Below are positions 52,210-61,997 of a stretch of 64,000 nt of DNA, in pieces; position 1 is the stretch's first letter, and every line of letters starts with the position of its first letter. The stretch comes from Pirellulaceae bacterium (GTDB taxonomy: Bacteria > Planctomycetota > Planctomycetia > Pirellulales > Pirellulaceae), in assembly GCA_022448315.1 (NCBI GenBank), contig JAKVCA010000018.1, positions 124,001-188,000 on the forward strand. The letters are read 5' to 3'. The notes under the pieces were generated by a model. That model worked only from the letters and a program-made list of their open reading frames with translations, searched no databases and had not been told where the DNA came from. The position numbers and the translations under genes are program-made.

Positions 52210-53163
52210 ATGTCCTCACCGGCACAGTCATCGTCACTCATGCGGCCTATCATGATGGGGTGGATCTGCCTCATCGTCATGATGGGCTTCTCCTTTCCAG
52301 CGTGGGTCGGCGCCGATGTCGTCTACCGAATGGGTCTTTCCACGCCTCTGGTGGGGGAAGTCATTCAGAATGATGAGTCAGGAATCGTCCTTCGGTTCGA
52401 AAGTCCTCAGCAGGGCGTCCCCCAGCTTCTGATTCCTCGAGAAGAAATCGTCGAACATATTGTGACCGTCGATCCAGCGCGACTTGAAGACCTGGCGGAC
52501 GGCGATTGGGATGCGTACCAAAATTATGCAGAGGAACTCGCCGCTTATCGGTTAGACACACGCGCGCATCGACTGGCCATGCGGCTTTACCTGATCAGCG
52601 CGTTTCATACCGAGGGCGAAGCCCGAATGAATGCCTTTCGAGCTCTAATCGAGATTGCACGCAATCCTGAGGAAGAAAAACGTTTCCGCACACTCGCGTT
52701 CAAAGTCACTGGAAATCGCTCCAAGGACCTGCTTGAATCACCTCAGAATATCGCGTCTGTTCGCCTTGCCGATGAATCCGCCCAAAACGAGCTGCTTCAA
52801 TGCATTCGGTTTGTGCGGCGAGGAGCAAATGAACAGGCACTCGCATTGGCGGATTCCAAGTCCGTTCAACTCGCGTTTGAATCGGTTTCACACCTGATGA
52901 CATTTCGCGAATTTCGGGACGCCGCGTATGATAGAACCAAGAGCGCAGAGACATTGAAGCAGTTGGTTCAACTTGAGCTCTCATTAATGGGAGGCGGTCA
53001 GAAACTTGAGCCGCGACGTACACAACTTTCTTCCTCTCCAAGCTGGAATCAACTTGTCGCGGCCAAAGACCGACAGCCCTTCATCCCCGTGCAATGGGAT
53101 AATGTGACCGAGTTCGATCCACGCAAATCTCGCTATCAAGAAGGTACTTGGGAGCTACCATGA
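52210..53163 (+). CDS. Exported protein of the ExbB/ExbD operon
   Basis: About 317 residues. A signal peptide (RPIMMGWICLIVMMGFSFPAWVGA) precedes a small beta-like part (LVGEVIQNDESGIVLRFESPQQGVPQLLIPREEIVEHI) that resembles the start of the first gene of this operon, then a helical TPR-like body (LRALIEIARNPEEEKRFRTLAFKV). The end is polar. Start at 52210, with GGAG 7 bases before it; the longer frame would overlap the upstream gene. Its stop overlaps the start of the VWA-like lipoprotein gene (ATGA). Function unknown. Confidence 0.75.
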   Translation: MSSPAQSSSLMRPIMMGWICLIVMMGFSFPAWVGADVVYRMGLSTPLVGEVIQNDESGIVLRFESPQQGVPQLLIPREEIVEHIVTVDPARLEDLADGDWDAYQNYAEELAAYRLDTRAHRLAMRLYLISAFHTEGEARMNAFRALIEIARNPEEEKRFRTLAFKVTGNRSKDLLESPQNIASVRLADESAQNELLQCIRFVRRGANEQALALADSKSVQLAFESVSHLMTFREFRDAAYDRTKSAETLKQLVQLELSLMGGGQKLEPRRTQLSSSPSWNQLVAAKDRQPFIPVQWDNVTEFDPRKSRYQEGTWELP

Positions 53164-54755
53164 ACATATTCTCCAATCCGCAAGTTCGCGCATTTTTCAC
53201 TTTTCTGATCTTCACGGTCTTCTTGATCGCTGGATGCAATTCTTCCACGACGAACTCGCCACAGGTCGCAGGGCAAAACAAATCGGGAACTGGGTCGACT
53301 CAGAAAAACTCGGATGAACCCAAGGTCAAAGCCGTGGAAAGTCGACCGGCGATCAAAACGACCCGCATGTCCACCGGAGGACCAACGCGACAAACCAATC
53401 GTGACGCCGCAAGCCTCACGGAAACCGCCGCCGTGAACAGTATGACTTCGGTCCTGTCCGAGTACGCCCAGTCGGAACCCGCGTTGGTCATCTGGCTCGT
53501 GGACAGTTCCGCCGAAGCAATCCCACTTGCCAGTACGGTTACCGGTGAACTTCGACGTTGGTATGAAGACTCAGAGTCGTCACCAACCAATCTTGAAACT
53601 GTCGTGGCCCGATTCTCCTCGGATGTCGAATACCTGATTGAAACACCCTCTCGCAACATGTCTGAAATTTCGACCGCACTGAGCAAAGCGCGAGGTACTG
53701 GTACGGAACCTGGGTCATCCATGCGGGCGTTAGCGCAAATTTTAGAGCGCTACCGTCGGGCACGAGAAACCGAAGGGAAACTGGTTTTGGTTGGGCTGGT
53801 TACCGCAGGAAACGGGGGCGACTGGGAACAAGCGGGCGACGTGGCCACACTTTCACGTGAATTGACGATCCCCATCTTCACCATCGGCTACGCCGCGCCT
53901 TTCGGACGATCCCAGATCGGTACTCAAGCGTTGAGCTTCGGTCCTGAAACACCCTCGCCCGAGTTCCTCCAATTTTCCAATCCCGGGGGTGGCACCATTC
54001 TGATGGACTCCGGTTTTGGACCGTGGGGGCTTGAGTTTGTCAGTCGTGCTGCGGGAGGCACGTTCCTTGCTATTCGCCCCAAAGCCAATCGAATGATGGG
54101 TGGCGGTGTCTTCAACGAAACGTGGCCTTCCGCGGAAGCCGCACGATTCAATGCAGCAAAAATGGCAAAATATACGCCGCTCTACGTTCCACATGATCAA
54201 TATGTCGAGCAAGTCAAATCGAATGCAGCAATCTCGGCCTTGATTGCAGTCGCCGACCGCTATGCGATGATCCCCATTCTTCAAAGTCCATCAGTCCAGT
54301 TTTCCGCGGACGACGAAGCCGCCATGAAACGTGAATTGGATGCAGCCCAGCAACCGGCAGCATTGCTCAGTCCAACGGTCAATCAGGTTTATGAGTTGCT
54401 CAAAGAAGGAGAAGGAGATCGCGCGAAGATCACGCACCCTAGATGGCAGGCAGCCTATGATCTGGCATTGGGGCAAGCCCTCGCGCACGTGGTCCGTGTT
54501 GACGGTTACAACGGCATGTTGGCCCAACTGAAAACCGGCAAGTCTTTTGCAAACAAGGACAGTGACGTCTGGGTTCTGGAATCAGGGGATACCATCGATA
54601 CCAGCAGCCTGATGCGTTCAAAACTGGAACAAGCGACCCAGCTTCTCCAAGGCGTGATCGACAACCACCCGGGGACACCTTGGGCGTACATCGCCGAACA
54701 GGAACTGAAGACGCCCATTGGATATGTCTGGGAAGAACTGGATCTGGATCGTTAG
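53160..54755 (+). CDS. VWA-like lipoprotein ending the ExbB/ExbD operon
   Basis: About 531 residues. The lipobox FLIAGC makes Cys26 the lipid site. A 60-residue polar linker is followed by a von Willebrand factor A-type fold: PALVIWLVDSSAEA at the place of the metal site (only part of DxSxS is kept), then LVLVGLVTAGNGGDWEQAGDVATLSRELTIPIFTIGYA, typical of VWA beta-strand and helix order. The C-terminal half is helical. The ATG at 53160 overlaps the preceding stop and has GGGAG 5 bases before it. VWA domains bind protein partners, so it may connect the motor with the outer membrane or wall. Confidence 0.8.
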   Translation: MNIFSNPQVRAFFTFLIFTVFLIAGCNSSTTNSPQVAGQNKSGTGSTQKNSDEPKVKAVESRPAIKTTRMSTGGPTRQTNRDAASLTETAAVNSMTSVLSEYAQSEPALVIWLVDSSAEAIPLASTVTGELRRWYEDSESSPTNLETVVARFSSDVEYLIETPSRNMSEISTALSKARGTGTEPGSSMRALAQILERYRRARETEGKLVLVGLVTAGNGGDWEQAGDVATLSRELTIPIFTIGYAAPFGRSQIGTQALSFGPETPSPEFLQFSNPGGGTILMDSGFGPWGLEFVSRAAGGTFLAIRPKANRMMGGGVFNETWPSAEAARFNAAKMAKYTPLYVPHDQYVEQVKSNAAISALIAVADRYAMIPILQSPSVQFSADDEAAMKRELDAAQQPAALLSPTVNQVYELLKEGEGDRAKITHPRWQAAYDLALGQALAHVVRVDGYNGMLAQLKTGKSFANKDSDVWVLESGDTIDTSSLMRSKLEQATQLLQGVIDNHPGTPWAYIAEQELKTPIGYVWEELDLDR

Positions 54756-54918
54756 AACTCTGTGGAAATCCGGTCAGACCAGAAATCCAGCGGCGTGCTT
54801 GGTATTAGAATGAGGCGATCAACTTCTTGGACTTTGGTTTTTCGACGTACTCGATGCCATAAGCGAACCCGAGAATGACCCCTGAAGTTTCGTCGCATGG
54901 CATGCGACATCGATTCCT

Positions 54919-56457
54919 CTATAAGGTCGGCCCCACGATCCATGGTAAAAACTCTTCATCCCCGATCCCCTGAGCTTCACTTTTCGTAGGCTCTCCACTA
55001 GCAACCCTGAGGATCATGTCAAAGATTCTTTCCCCCACCGAATCCAGGCTTTCACCTTGAAGTACGGTTCCGGCGTTGAGATCCATGTCTGCCTCCATAC
55101 GATCAAACATGGGGGTGTTTGTTGCCAGTTTGATCGAAGGTGAGGGTTTGCAACCGAAACAGCTCCCACGCCCGGTGGTAAAAACAACGACATTGGCTCC
55201 GCCTGCAACCATTCCTGTAACGCTCGCAGGATCGTACCCCGGAGTATCCATGATGACGAATCCCGATGCGGTAACCTGCTCGGCGTACTCATAGACATGC
55301 TCCAGCGTCGAGGTCCCCCCCTTCGCGACAGCGCCAAGAGATTTTTCAGTGATTGTGGTCAAGCCGCCGGCCTTATTGCCAACGGAAGGATTGTTATCGA
55401 TTTCCGCTCCAAAAACTCCAACGTACCATTTCCACCACTCGATTCGCTCCAGCAGTTTATCCGCAACTTCGATCGTTCGAGCTCGTCTCGTCAACAGATG
55501 CTCCGCCCCATAAATCTCGGTGGTTTCCCCGAGAATCGCCGTTCCACCAGATGCCACCAGTCGATCCGCAGCAACTCCCAACGCAGGGTTTGCCGTCACG
55601 CCCGAATTCCCATCGGAACCACCACACTCGGTCGCCAACACCAGGTCGCTGGCGGGACAGGGTTCCCGCCGAGCCTGATCCACCAAAGGTAACAACCGTT
55701 CGACCTCTCGGATTCCAGCTTCAATGGTGGCCGCGGTTCCCCCAAGGTCCTGCATGACAAAAACAGGAGGGCCCTGCCTTTCAGCTGGAACGCCTTGGAT
55801 TTGCACCAGCTTCTGGTCTTGCAACAGAATTCCCATCGCGCCCTGTTCGCAACCAAGCCCAATAAGCAGGTAGCCGCCAATATTTGGGTGTTTCGCCATA
55901 CCACCCAACACACGATTAAGCATTTGATGGCCCGGACCCTGGTACTGCATGCCGCATCCACTTTGATGCGTGAAGGCAATCACTCCGTCGACATTGGAAT
56001 AATCTGATAGTCGATCCTCTTCAAAATATTTCGCGACATTTTTTGCAACAGACGCAGAACAGTTGACCGTCGAAATGACCGCAATGTAGTTCCGCGTTCC
56101 GACACGCCCGTCGGCACGACGGTAACCCATAAATTGCCGGTCGGTAACTGGCGTTGGCGCTTCTGGAATGCTCTCACACTTGGCATAATCTCGCTCAAAG
56201 TCGCCATTGACGAGATTATGTGAGTGAACCCAATCACCCGGACCGATCTCTTGCGTCGCAAATCCGATAATCTGACCATATTTCCGGACAGCTTCCCCTG
56301 AAGCAACGGATGCGATCGCAACTTTGTGGCCCATTTTAATCGCCTGTTGAACCGTTACCGTTTCTTCATCAACCATCACGCAGTCCCCGGACTGCAAATC
56401 TTCCGAGGCGACGCAGATATTGTCGGACGAATGGAGATGAATGGCGTTCGCTGTCAT
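54919..56457 (-). CDS. UxaA family hydrolyase (altronate/galactarate dehydratase type)
   Basis: Removes water from a sugar acid to give a 2-keto-3-deoxy acid. The N-terminal SAF domain (about 1-90, IHLHSSDNICVASEDLQSGD) is followed by the large metal-binding domain with GYRRADGRVGTRNYIAVISTVNCS, FTHQSGCGM, GLGCEQG, ATECGGSDGNSGVTANPALG and TTGRGSCFGCKPSPSIKLATN; the cysteines are those expected to bind iron. Its 512 residues match fused UxaA. The DUF1611 gene on the same strand precedes it by 102 bases. In this pairing the substrate may be another hydroxy-acid than altronate, so no symbol is given. Confidence 0.88.
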   Translation of the reverse strand: MTANAIHLHSSDNICVASEDLQSGDCVMVDEETVTVQQAIKMGHKVAIASVASGEAVRKYGQIIGFATQEIGPGDWVHSHNLVNGDFERDYAKCESIPEAPTPVTDRQFMGYRRADGRVGTRNYIAVISTVNCSASVAKNVAKYFEEDRLSDYSNVDGVIAFTHQSGCGMQYQGPGHQMLNRVLGGMAKHPNIGGYLLIGLGCEQGAMGILLQDQKLVQIQGVPAERQGPPVFVMQDLGGTAATIEAGIREVERLLPLVDQARREPCPASDLVLATECGGSDGNSGVTANPALGVAADRLVASGGTAILGETTEIYGAEHLLTRRARTIEVADKLLERIEWWKWYVGVFGAEIDNNPSVGNKAGGLTTITEKSLGAVAKGGTSTLEHVYEYAEQVTASGFVIMDTPGYDPASVTGMVAGGANVVVFTTGRGSCFGCKPSPSIKLATNTPMFDRMEADMDLNAGTVLQGESLDSVGERIFDMILRVASGEPTKSEAQGIGDEEFLPWIVGPTL

Positions 56458-56559
56458 GGCAAATCCTCATGGAGTTGCAAAATAAAAATGGAGTCAGGAC
56501 TGGTACACGTAGCGATGCGGAGGGCAAGCAACTGCTGAGGCCTGCCCCAAGCTGAAGGT

Positions 56560-57609
56560 TCACCGCGGATACGTTTCCCGATGCTTTAAGTATCGTCGAA
56601 GCACTTCGTTTGCAAGGATCTCCGGGCCGTCTCGAAAAACATCACATACGGGCAAGCCAAACTGCTCCTCGATGTAGGCTTTCTCCCGCGTTGCTTCCTC
56701 TTGTGTCAGAAGTCGACTGTTCATCGAAATCCCAATCACCTGAGAGGGGTGCCTGAGGTTCGCCATCATCTCAAAAGCCCGCAAGATTTTATCAAGGGCT
56801 GGAATCTGCCGATGATTCAAGCTCGTCATTTCGTGACGACCCACCTCATATCCCAAAATCATTGCGTGAGGCGCTGTACCGTGCAGCAAACCAAGGGTCA
56901 CCGTTGAATAGGCGAGGTGAGCCAGACTCCCCTGCCCTTCGATCATGAGCAAGTCGTGGTGTTGTCGATCGAGAACGAGCCGTTCGGCCGCCCCACTCAC
57001 AAAATCGGCCACAACGCAATCGATCGGGCAACCATCACCCTCGACCATGATTCCAGTCTGGCCCGTCGCAACAAATTTTGCATCCACTCCCTGTCGCTTG
57101 AGTTCCGCATTGATTTCGATTGCAGTGACCATCTTACCGACACCACAATCGTTGCCGACCGTCAGGACGCGAAAGCAGGACTCATCCAGGGCCTTGCATT
57201 GCGCGATTTCCTTTTCATCATTTTTTCTGACATCCCAGATTTTAGCGCCACTCTGGGTGGCCACCTTGGCAAACTCGGTATCATCACCAAGGAATTCATG
57301 CAGGCCTGAAATCACGTCCATACCCTGAGTCAAGGCGTTCACGATAATGGCCCGCCAACTCGCAGGGATCTTACCGCCGGGAGGCGCAATTCCTACCAAC
57401 AGTGTGTCGGCAGGGCCCGCCTCCGCCAAATCGCGGATGAATGGCAACACGCCCCCCACTTGCAACACTTCTTGAGTCGTTTTTCCCACTTGAGTCGAAT
57501 CCAATACGGCCACGACCTCATCAGGTCGATACCGAATAACACTACAGGCGGTCTTGGCCGTTCGTGGGTTGCTGTGCCCCTCGGTCAGGATGACCATTTT
57601 CCGATTCAT
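56560..57609 (-). CDS. DUF1611 family protein
   Basis: A 349-residue cytoplasmic protein. An N-terminal Rossmann-like part (MVILTEGHSNPRTAKTACSVIRY) is followed by a P-loop-type domain with VGNDCGVGKMVTAIEINAEL and LMIEGQGSLAHLAYS. The DUF1611 family includes DgcN-type proteins of D-amino-acid breakdown and partners of sugar-acid enzymes; a single activity cannot be set from sequence. It stands just upstream of the UxaA-type dehydratase, so it may act on the same substrate path or activate it. Confidence 0.82.
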   Translation of the reverse strand: MNRKMVILTEGHSNPRTAKTACSVIRYRPDEVVAVLDSTQVGKTTQEVLQVGGVLPFIRDLAEAGPADTLLVGIAPPGGKIPASWRAIIVNALTQGMDVISGLHEFLGDDTEFAKVATQSGAKIWDVRKNDEKEIAQCKALDESCFRVLTVGNDCGVGKMVTAIEINAELKRQGVDAKFVATGQTGIMVEGDGCPIDCVVADFVSGAAERLVLDRQHHDLLMIEGQGSLAHLAYSTVTLGLLHGTAPHAMILGYEVGRHEMTSLNHRQIPALDKILRAFEMMANLRHPSQVIGISMNSRLLTQEEATREKAYIEEQFGLPVCDVFRDGPEILANEVLRRYLKHRETYPR

Positions 57610-57789
57610 GATTCAATTTACCTTTACAACCCTAGTTCGACGCACGACTTCCGCACGTCAAAGGTATCCTACCGACCCTCTATGGCCGAAAAAAAACACC
57701 TCAACTCCAAGGAATCAAGGTGCCATTTTTACTTACTTCCATCCAGCAACGCATGTCGACCAGATGCCTTGTCAGGATGCCTGCCTGAA

Positions 57790-58197
57790 CTACTTGGCCT
57801 GCGTAAATCCTTCGTCGAGCAACGCTTCGTATCCCCACTTGAGCGGCCTCGCATCATACCCCATCGCTTTCAGCAACTCAGCAGCCTTCAACACCCTGCG
57901 GCCAGAGCGGCAATGCAAATAAAGGATTTTGTCCTTGGTGACATCTTTCATCCCTTGCGTTTTCTCTCCCGCCTCACTCAATGCGGATAGCGGCACCAAG
58001 CGTGCAGCCTTAAGGTGACCGGCCTCCCACTCTTTCTGCTCTCGGACATCCAGAAGAAGCGCTTTTTCGGCTTTGATATTTTCCTTCACCTTCGCCAAGG
58101 AATCCTTGGTATGGGCTGGAGAATCTTGCGCCGCCACCCATGTTGTAGTCAACGCGATAAAGAGTAAAGCAAGACTAATACGCGACATCATCTTCAC
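57790..58197 (-). CDS. Exported rhodanese-like domain protein
   Basis: A 135-residue protein with a signal peptide (about 1-23, ending WVAAQ) and one rhodanese domain: LLDVREQKEWEAGHL, then ILYLHCRSGRRVLKAAELLKAMGY, with Cys96 as the active cysteine. The active loop CRSGRR is of the sulfurtransferase size. It would move sulfane sulfur or sense redox in the periplasm. It lies between the DUF1611 gene and asnS on the same strand, with gaps of 180 and 293 bases, so it is probably transcribed alone. Confidence 0.9.
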   Translation of the reverse strand: MKMMSRISLALLFIALTTTWVAAQDSPAHTKDSLAKVKENIKAEKALLLDVREQKEWEAGHLKAARLVPLSALSEAGEKTQGMKDVTKDKILYLHCRSGRRVLKAAELLKAMGYDARPLKWGYEALLDEGFTQAK

Positions 58198-58490
58198 CTC
58201 GGTTCGTGTTCTACTGAATCGAATTCAGGGGCTGGGTAACAAATCACTTTCTAACAGGAATGCTCTGGACAACCCCAACACCACGCTCCATCGACACCTG
58301 TTGCATCCAGAGATTGTCCGCAAGGGGGGCCGGAAGATCCAACCACTGCCGTCTATTTTGTTTTCGCGCTATCCTGACATCAAGGACCAGAGTGAGGGGA
58401 CGAGCACCGCAACGCCTTGGGAAAAAACGAGGCAAGCTTTATCCGGCTCAGCATGCTCGAATGGGGCATGACGCTGGCGCGGAAAACGAT

Positions 58491-59873
58491 TTAGAAGTCG
58501 GCATTGCCTGGCGTTCGAGGACATGGAATAACGTCTCTGATGTTCCCCATCCCCGTCACGAACTGCACCAGTCGCTCGAGCCCGAGACCAAAGCCCGCAT
58601 GTGGAACTGTTCCGTACTCCCGCAGTTGGGTATACCACCAGTATTCTGCTGGATCCAAACCCTGCTCTCCCATGCGACCCTTCAGGACATCCAGTCGATG
58701 TTCACGTTGACTTCCGCCGATGATTTCTCCGACTTTCGGAACCAAAACATCCATCGCGCGGACCGTCTTCCCATCCTCGTTACAGTACATGTAAAAAGGT
58801 TTGATTGATCGCGGGTAGTCATACAAAATCACGGGCGAGTTGAAGTGCTGTTCGGTCAAATAGCGTTCATGCTCACTTTGCAAATCCGTGCCCCACTCTA
58901 CAGGGTACTCAAACGATTCCCCGGACTTGATCAGAATTTCCACCGCTTCAGTGTACGGCAACCTCACAAACTCGGCGGCAATGATTTCCTTCAACGTCTC
59001 AAGCAGAGTCTTATCGACCCATTGATTGAAGAATGCCATGTCCTCTTCGCAATCTTGCAAGACGTCGCTGAAGACCCGTTTCAGAAACCTCTCGGCCAAG
59101 TCCATGTTGTCCGTTAATTCATAAAAGGCCATTTCCGGTTCGATCATCCAAAACTCGGCCAAGTGCCGTGAAGTGTTGGAGTTCTCCGCGCGAAACGTCG
59201 GACCAAAGGTATAAACCTTGCCCAGGGCACATGCGAAAATCTCGGCCTCCAGCTGACCGCTCACCGTCAGATAGGTGGACTTGCCAAAGAAGTCTTGCGC
59301 GTAGTCGACCTTTCCGTCCGTACGCGGGAGTTGTTCTGGATTCATCGAGGTCACCCTGAACATGGCGCCAGCACCTTCGCAATCGCTGGCCGTAATGATC
59401 GGGGTATTGATGTAAAGAAATCCAGATTCCTGAAAGAAATTATGGATCGATCGACTGATGCAGTTTCGCACCCTCATCACACCACCGAAAGTGTTGGTTC
59501 TTGGCCTGAGGTGCGCCCATTCACGAAGTTTTTCAAACGAGTGTCTCTTCTTCTGCAAGGGATACGTTTGAGGATCAGCAAGTCCATGAACGATCAATTC
59601 AGAAGCCAGCAATTCGGTGGCCTGCTTGCCACCCGATTCCTTGATCTCTCCTCGAATGGAAACACTCGCACCTGCGCCCAGAGACTTCACATCGTTCTCA
59701 TAGTTAGGCAGTGAATTATCCGCGATGACCTGAAGATTACTTTGGCATGATCCGTCATTGATCTCGACAAAACTGAAATGTTTTGAATCTCTGCGAGTGC
59801 GGACCCACCCCTGAATGCGCACTTCATTGCCAACGCTTCCAGGATCACGAGCCTCTTTCACCGATAGATCCAT
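58491..59873 (-). CDS. asnS: Asparaginyl-tRNA synthetase
   Basis: Charges tRNA-Asn with asparagine. The N-terminal OB-fold anticodon domain ([31 protein letters not shown]) is followed by the class II core: [73 protein letters not shown] (motif 2) and [30 protein letters not shown] (motif 3). The [10 protein letters not shown] phrase and the full length of 460 residues distinguish it from aspartyl-tRNA synthetase. The gene stands alone on the minus strand. Confidence 0.96.
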   Translation of the reverse strand: MDLSVKEARDPGSVGNEVRIQGWVRTRRDSKHFSFVEINDGSCQSNLQVIADNSLPNYENDVKSLGAGASVSIRGEIKESGGKQATELLASELIVHGLADPQTYPLQKKRHSFEKLREWAHLRPRTNTFGGVMRVRNCISRSIHNFFQESGFLYINTPIITASDCEGAGAMFRVTSMNPEQLPRTDGKVDYAQDFFGKSTYLTVSGQLEAEIFACALGKVYTFGPTFRAENSNTSRHLAEFWMIEPEMAFYELTDNMDLAERFLKRVFSDVLQDCEEDMAFFNQWVDKTLLETLKEIIAAEFVRLPYTEAVEILIKSGESFEYPVEWGTDLQSEHERYLTEQHFNSPVILYDYPRSIKPFYMYCNEDGKTVRAMDVLVPKVGEIIGGSQREHRLDVLKGRMGEQGLDPAEYWWYTQLREYGTVPHAGFGLGLERLVQFVTGMGNIRDVIPCPRTPGNADF

Positions 59874-59985
59874 CTCTCATGCCTCTTTCTTAAATCAGCC
59901 TTGTCACTGGTCGGTCATCCATTGCCACATTGAGGACAGACGAAACCCACCACCACGCGTTGCCCCAAGCAGTACGACTCAAGCA

Positions 59986-61788
59986 CTAGGTGGATATCTC
60001 AGGGGACTGCTTTCCTCGCTTGGTCACAAATCCCAGGATGATCAGCACCACATAGATGACGACCATTCCCACAATGAATCGCCCCCCGAGTATCGCATTT
60101 TGGGAACTCGTATCGTTCATCTTTTCCCAAATGGCAGCCCCAGCCGCGACGACGGCGCCCATTACGGAAACCCCCATCAGCAAGTTCCAAACCAACATTC
60201 GAATCCCTGTCGGTTTCTCCTCGCCCATCAATGAGCGACTGTTCATCATCATGAAAAAGGTGAAGTAAGCAATGGGCAGAAGCATCATGCCAAAATTCGA
60301 AGCCACAATCGCAAGCCAAAACTTGGAATCCCCGGCCCAGAACATCGGCCACATGGCGCCCACCACGCCCGCCACAAGGCAACCCAAGACATAGGGAAAA
60401 ACACCATTGGGTTTCCCCATCGCCTCACAAAAAACGTAGCCGTTGATGAGCATCAAAATGATGATCGTCGAGAAACCCATTCCAAACACACCGAGTCCAA
60501 AAATCAGACTCGCTCCCTGCTCACCCAGGGCAGGAATCAGGGTCTTTGCCAAATCCGAAGCATTGCGTTGAACCATGGACGATGCAATCTCTTTTTCAGC
60601 GGCGGGAAGGGCCGCCATCTTGGCAATCAACTCTGCTTTTTCTTCGTCCGTTAAGGATCCCTCCACCTCAGCAAACTTCTTGCCCGCATACTGAGGCTCG
60701 ACCCGAACCATAAAATTATTCTGAGTCCCACCGAAGGTCGGACTACTTTGGAAAACCTCCGGGTCGTTAGAAAGCAGCTGAGAGTCTGCTTTTCCATTAA
60801 ATGCATGAGCAGCCGCGATCACGACGCAGCTTGTCACAACGATATAAGGAATCGCCATTCCCGTTGACAGATCGAACCGGGCCAGGCCCCGGAAGGTCTT
60901 ATCCCATCCTCGATGGAGTAAGGCATAAGGCATCAAAAAAGTCATATTGATCCCAACCGCCGTTGCCGCCGCGCCGATCATCCGTGCTCGCTGCTGCGTA
61001 ACGACCTTGCCAGTCCAGAACTCTTGGGCCTCCGCCGGCAAGCTTGCCACCAATTCACCGACTTTGCCCGAGGGACCATTCCACTGCCCAATATCCGGGA
61101 TGAAGCCGGCCAGAATGGCACCCCAGTCCAACTCACCTCGATACGTCAACACGGCGACGACCAAGAAAAAACAGATGACCACCATCCCCACCAAGCCCTT
61201 GAGGACCCAGTCAAATATCTTCGCGGCGACGCCTCGCCTTGCATTCAACGCCACAACAAAACTGACGAGGATCAGAATGATGGCAGATACGATCAGTTTC
61301 GGGGAAGACGCAACCCACCAACTGGGCTCACCGTCGGTCACCCCACCCACTTTCAAGCTGTTGAGTGTCCCCGCCGGAAGCAGGTTTCCTTCCAAGGCCC
61401 CGAAACAGAGTGAGAATTGAGGCATACACCAGATCATGTTGGCCAAACTCGTTGCGATCAGCCAGCCCCAGCCTAATGCTGGATTAATATGCGTGTTGAT
61501 GGCCTTGAAGGGGCGTTGCCCCGTGGAGAGCGTGACGTAGCTGATGGCACTCAGCATGACCACGCCCATGATGATGGCCAACAACTGCAACCAAAGAAGT
61601 TTGACCCCGCCAAGACTCCCCAAAAACAGGGCTCCCGCCAGGGAACCACCGCCCAGCGTGATCGCGCTTTGCAACCAGCCTGGACCTGAGAGTTTGACCC
61701 AAGCTTTCAAGGTTGCTGCGCGGCCCTCCGCCTGAGCGGTTGCAAGGATCTCTCGGTCTTGCTCAATCTTCGAGGTGGCGTCACTCAT
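59986..61788 (-). CDS. Nramp-like membrane transporter lacking the canonical metal-site motifs
   Basis: A 600-residue protein with 11-12 membrane segments and the Nramp/LeuT fold pattern. Segment 1 reads GPGWLQSAITLGGGSLAGAL, so the metal-binding DPGN is replaced by GGGS (46-49). Segment 6 reads TFLMPYALLHRG, with MPY (286-288) in place of MPH. A loop of about 95 residues (329-425) between later segments is larger than usual. The fold is therefore retained but the transition-metal site is not, so the substrate may be another cation such as magnesium, or something else. It is not in an obvious operon; the thioredoxin reductase lies 209 bases upstream. Confidence 0.75.
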   Translation of the reverse strand: MSDATSKIEQDREILATAQAEGRAATLKAWVKLSGPGWLQSAITLGGGSLAGALFLGSLGGVKLLWLQLLAIIMGVVMLSAISYVTLSTGQRPFKAINTHINPALGWGWLIATSLANMIWCMPQFSLCFGALEGNLLPAGTLNSLKVGGVTDGEPSWWVASSPKLIVSAIILILVSFVVALNARRGVAAKIFDWVLKGLVGMVVICFFLVVAVLTYRGELDWGAILAGFIPDIGQWNGPSGKVGELVASLPAEAQEFWTGKVVTQQRARMIGAAATAVGINMTFLMPYALLHRGWDKTFRGLARFDLSTGMAIPYIVVTSCVVIAAAHAFNGKADSQLLSNDPEVFQSSPTFGGTQNNFMVRVEPQYAGKKFAEVEGSLTDEEKAELIAKMAALPAAEKEIASSMVQRNASDLAKTLIPALGEQGASLIFGLGVFGMGFSTIIILMLINGYVFCEAMGKPNGVFPYVLGCLVAGVVGAMWPMFWAGDSKFWLAIVASNFGMMLLPIAYFTFFMMMNSRSLMGEEKPTGIRMLVWNLLMGVSVMGAVVAAGAAIWEKMNDTSSQNAILGGRFIVGMVVIYVVLIILGFVTKRGKQSPEIST

Positions 61789-61997
61789 CGGTTTCCCTCA
61801 AACAACAATTAGGGCTCTTGGCACTTCAATCACTCGCCGCGCAAATGATCTACGATGGGGTGCACATTGTATAGGAAACCACCCTAAAATTGGGACGTGC
61901 CCGTTCAAGATCTGAAAAACGGCGTCTGATCGTGCCTGACGAGCCAACCCACGAAAACATGCTCGTCGCACCTCGCTCGACGAGCTCTCGCGGGCAA

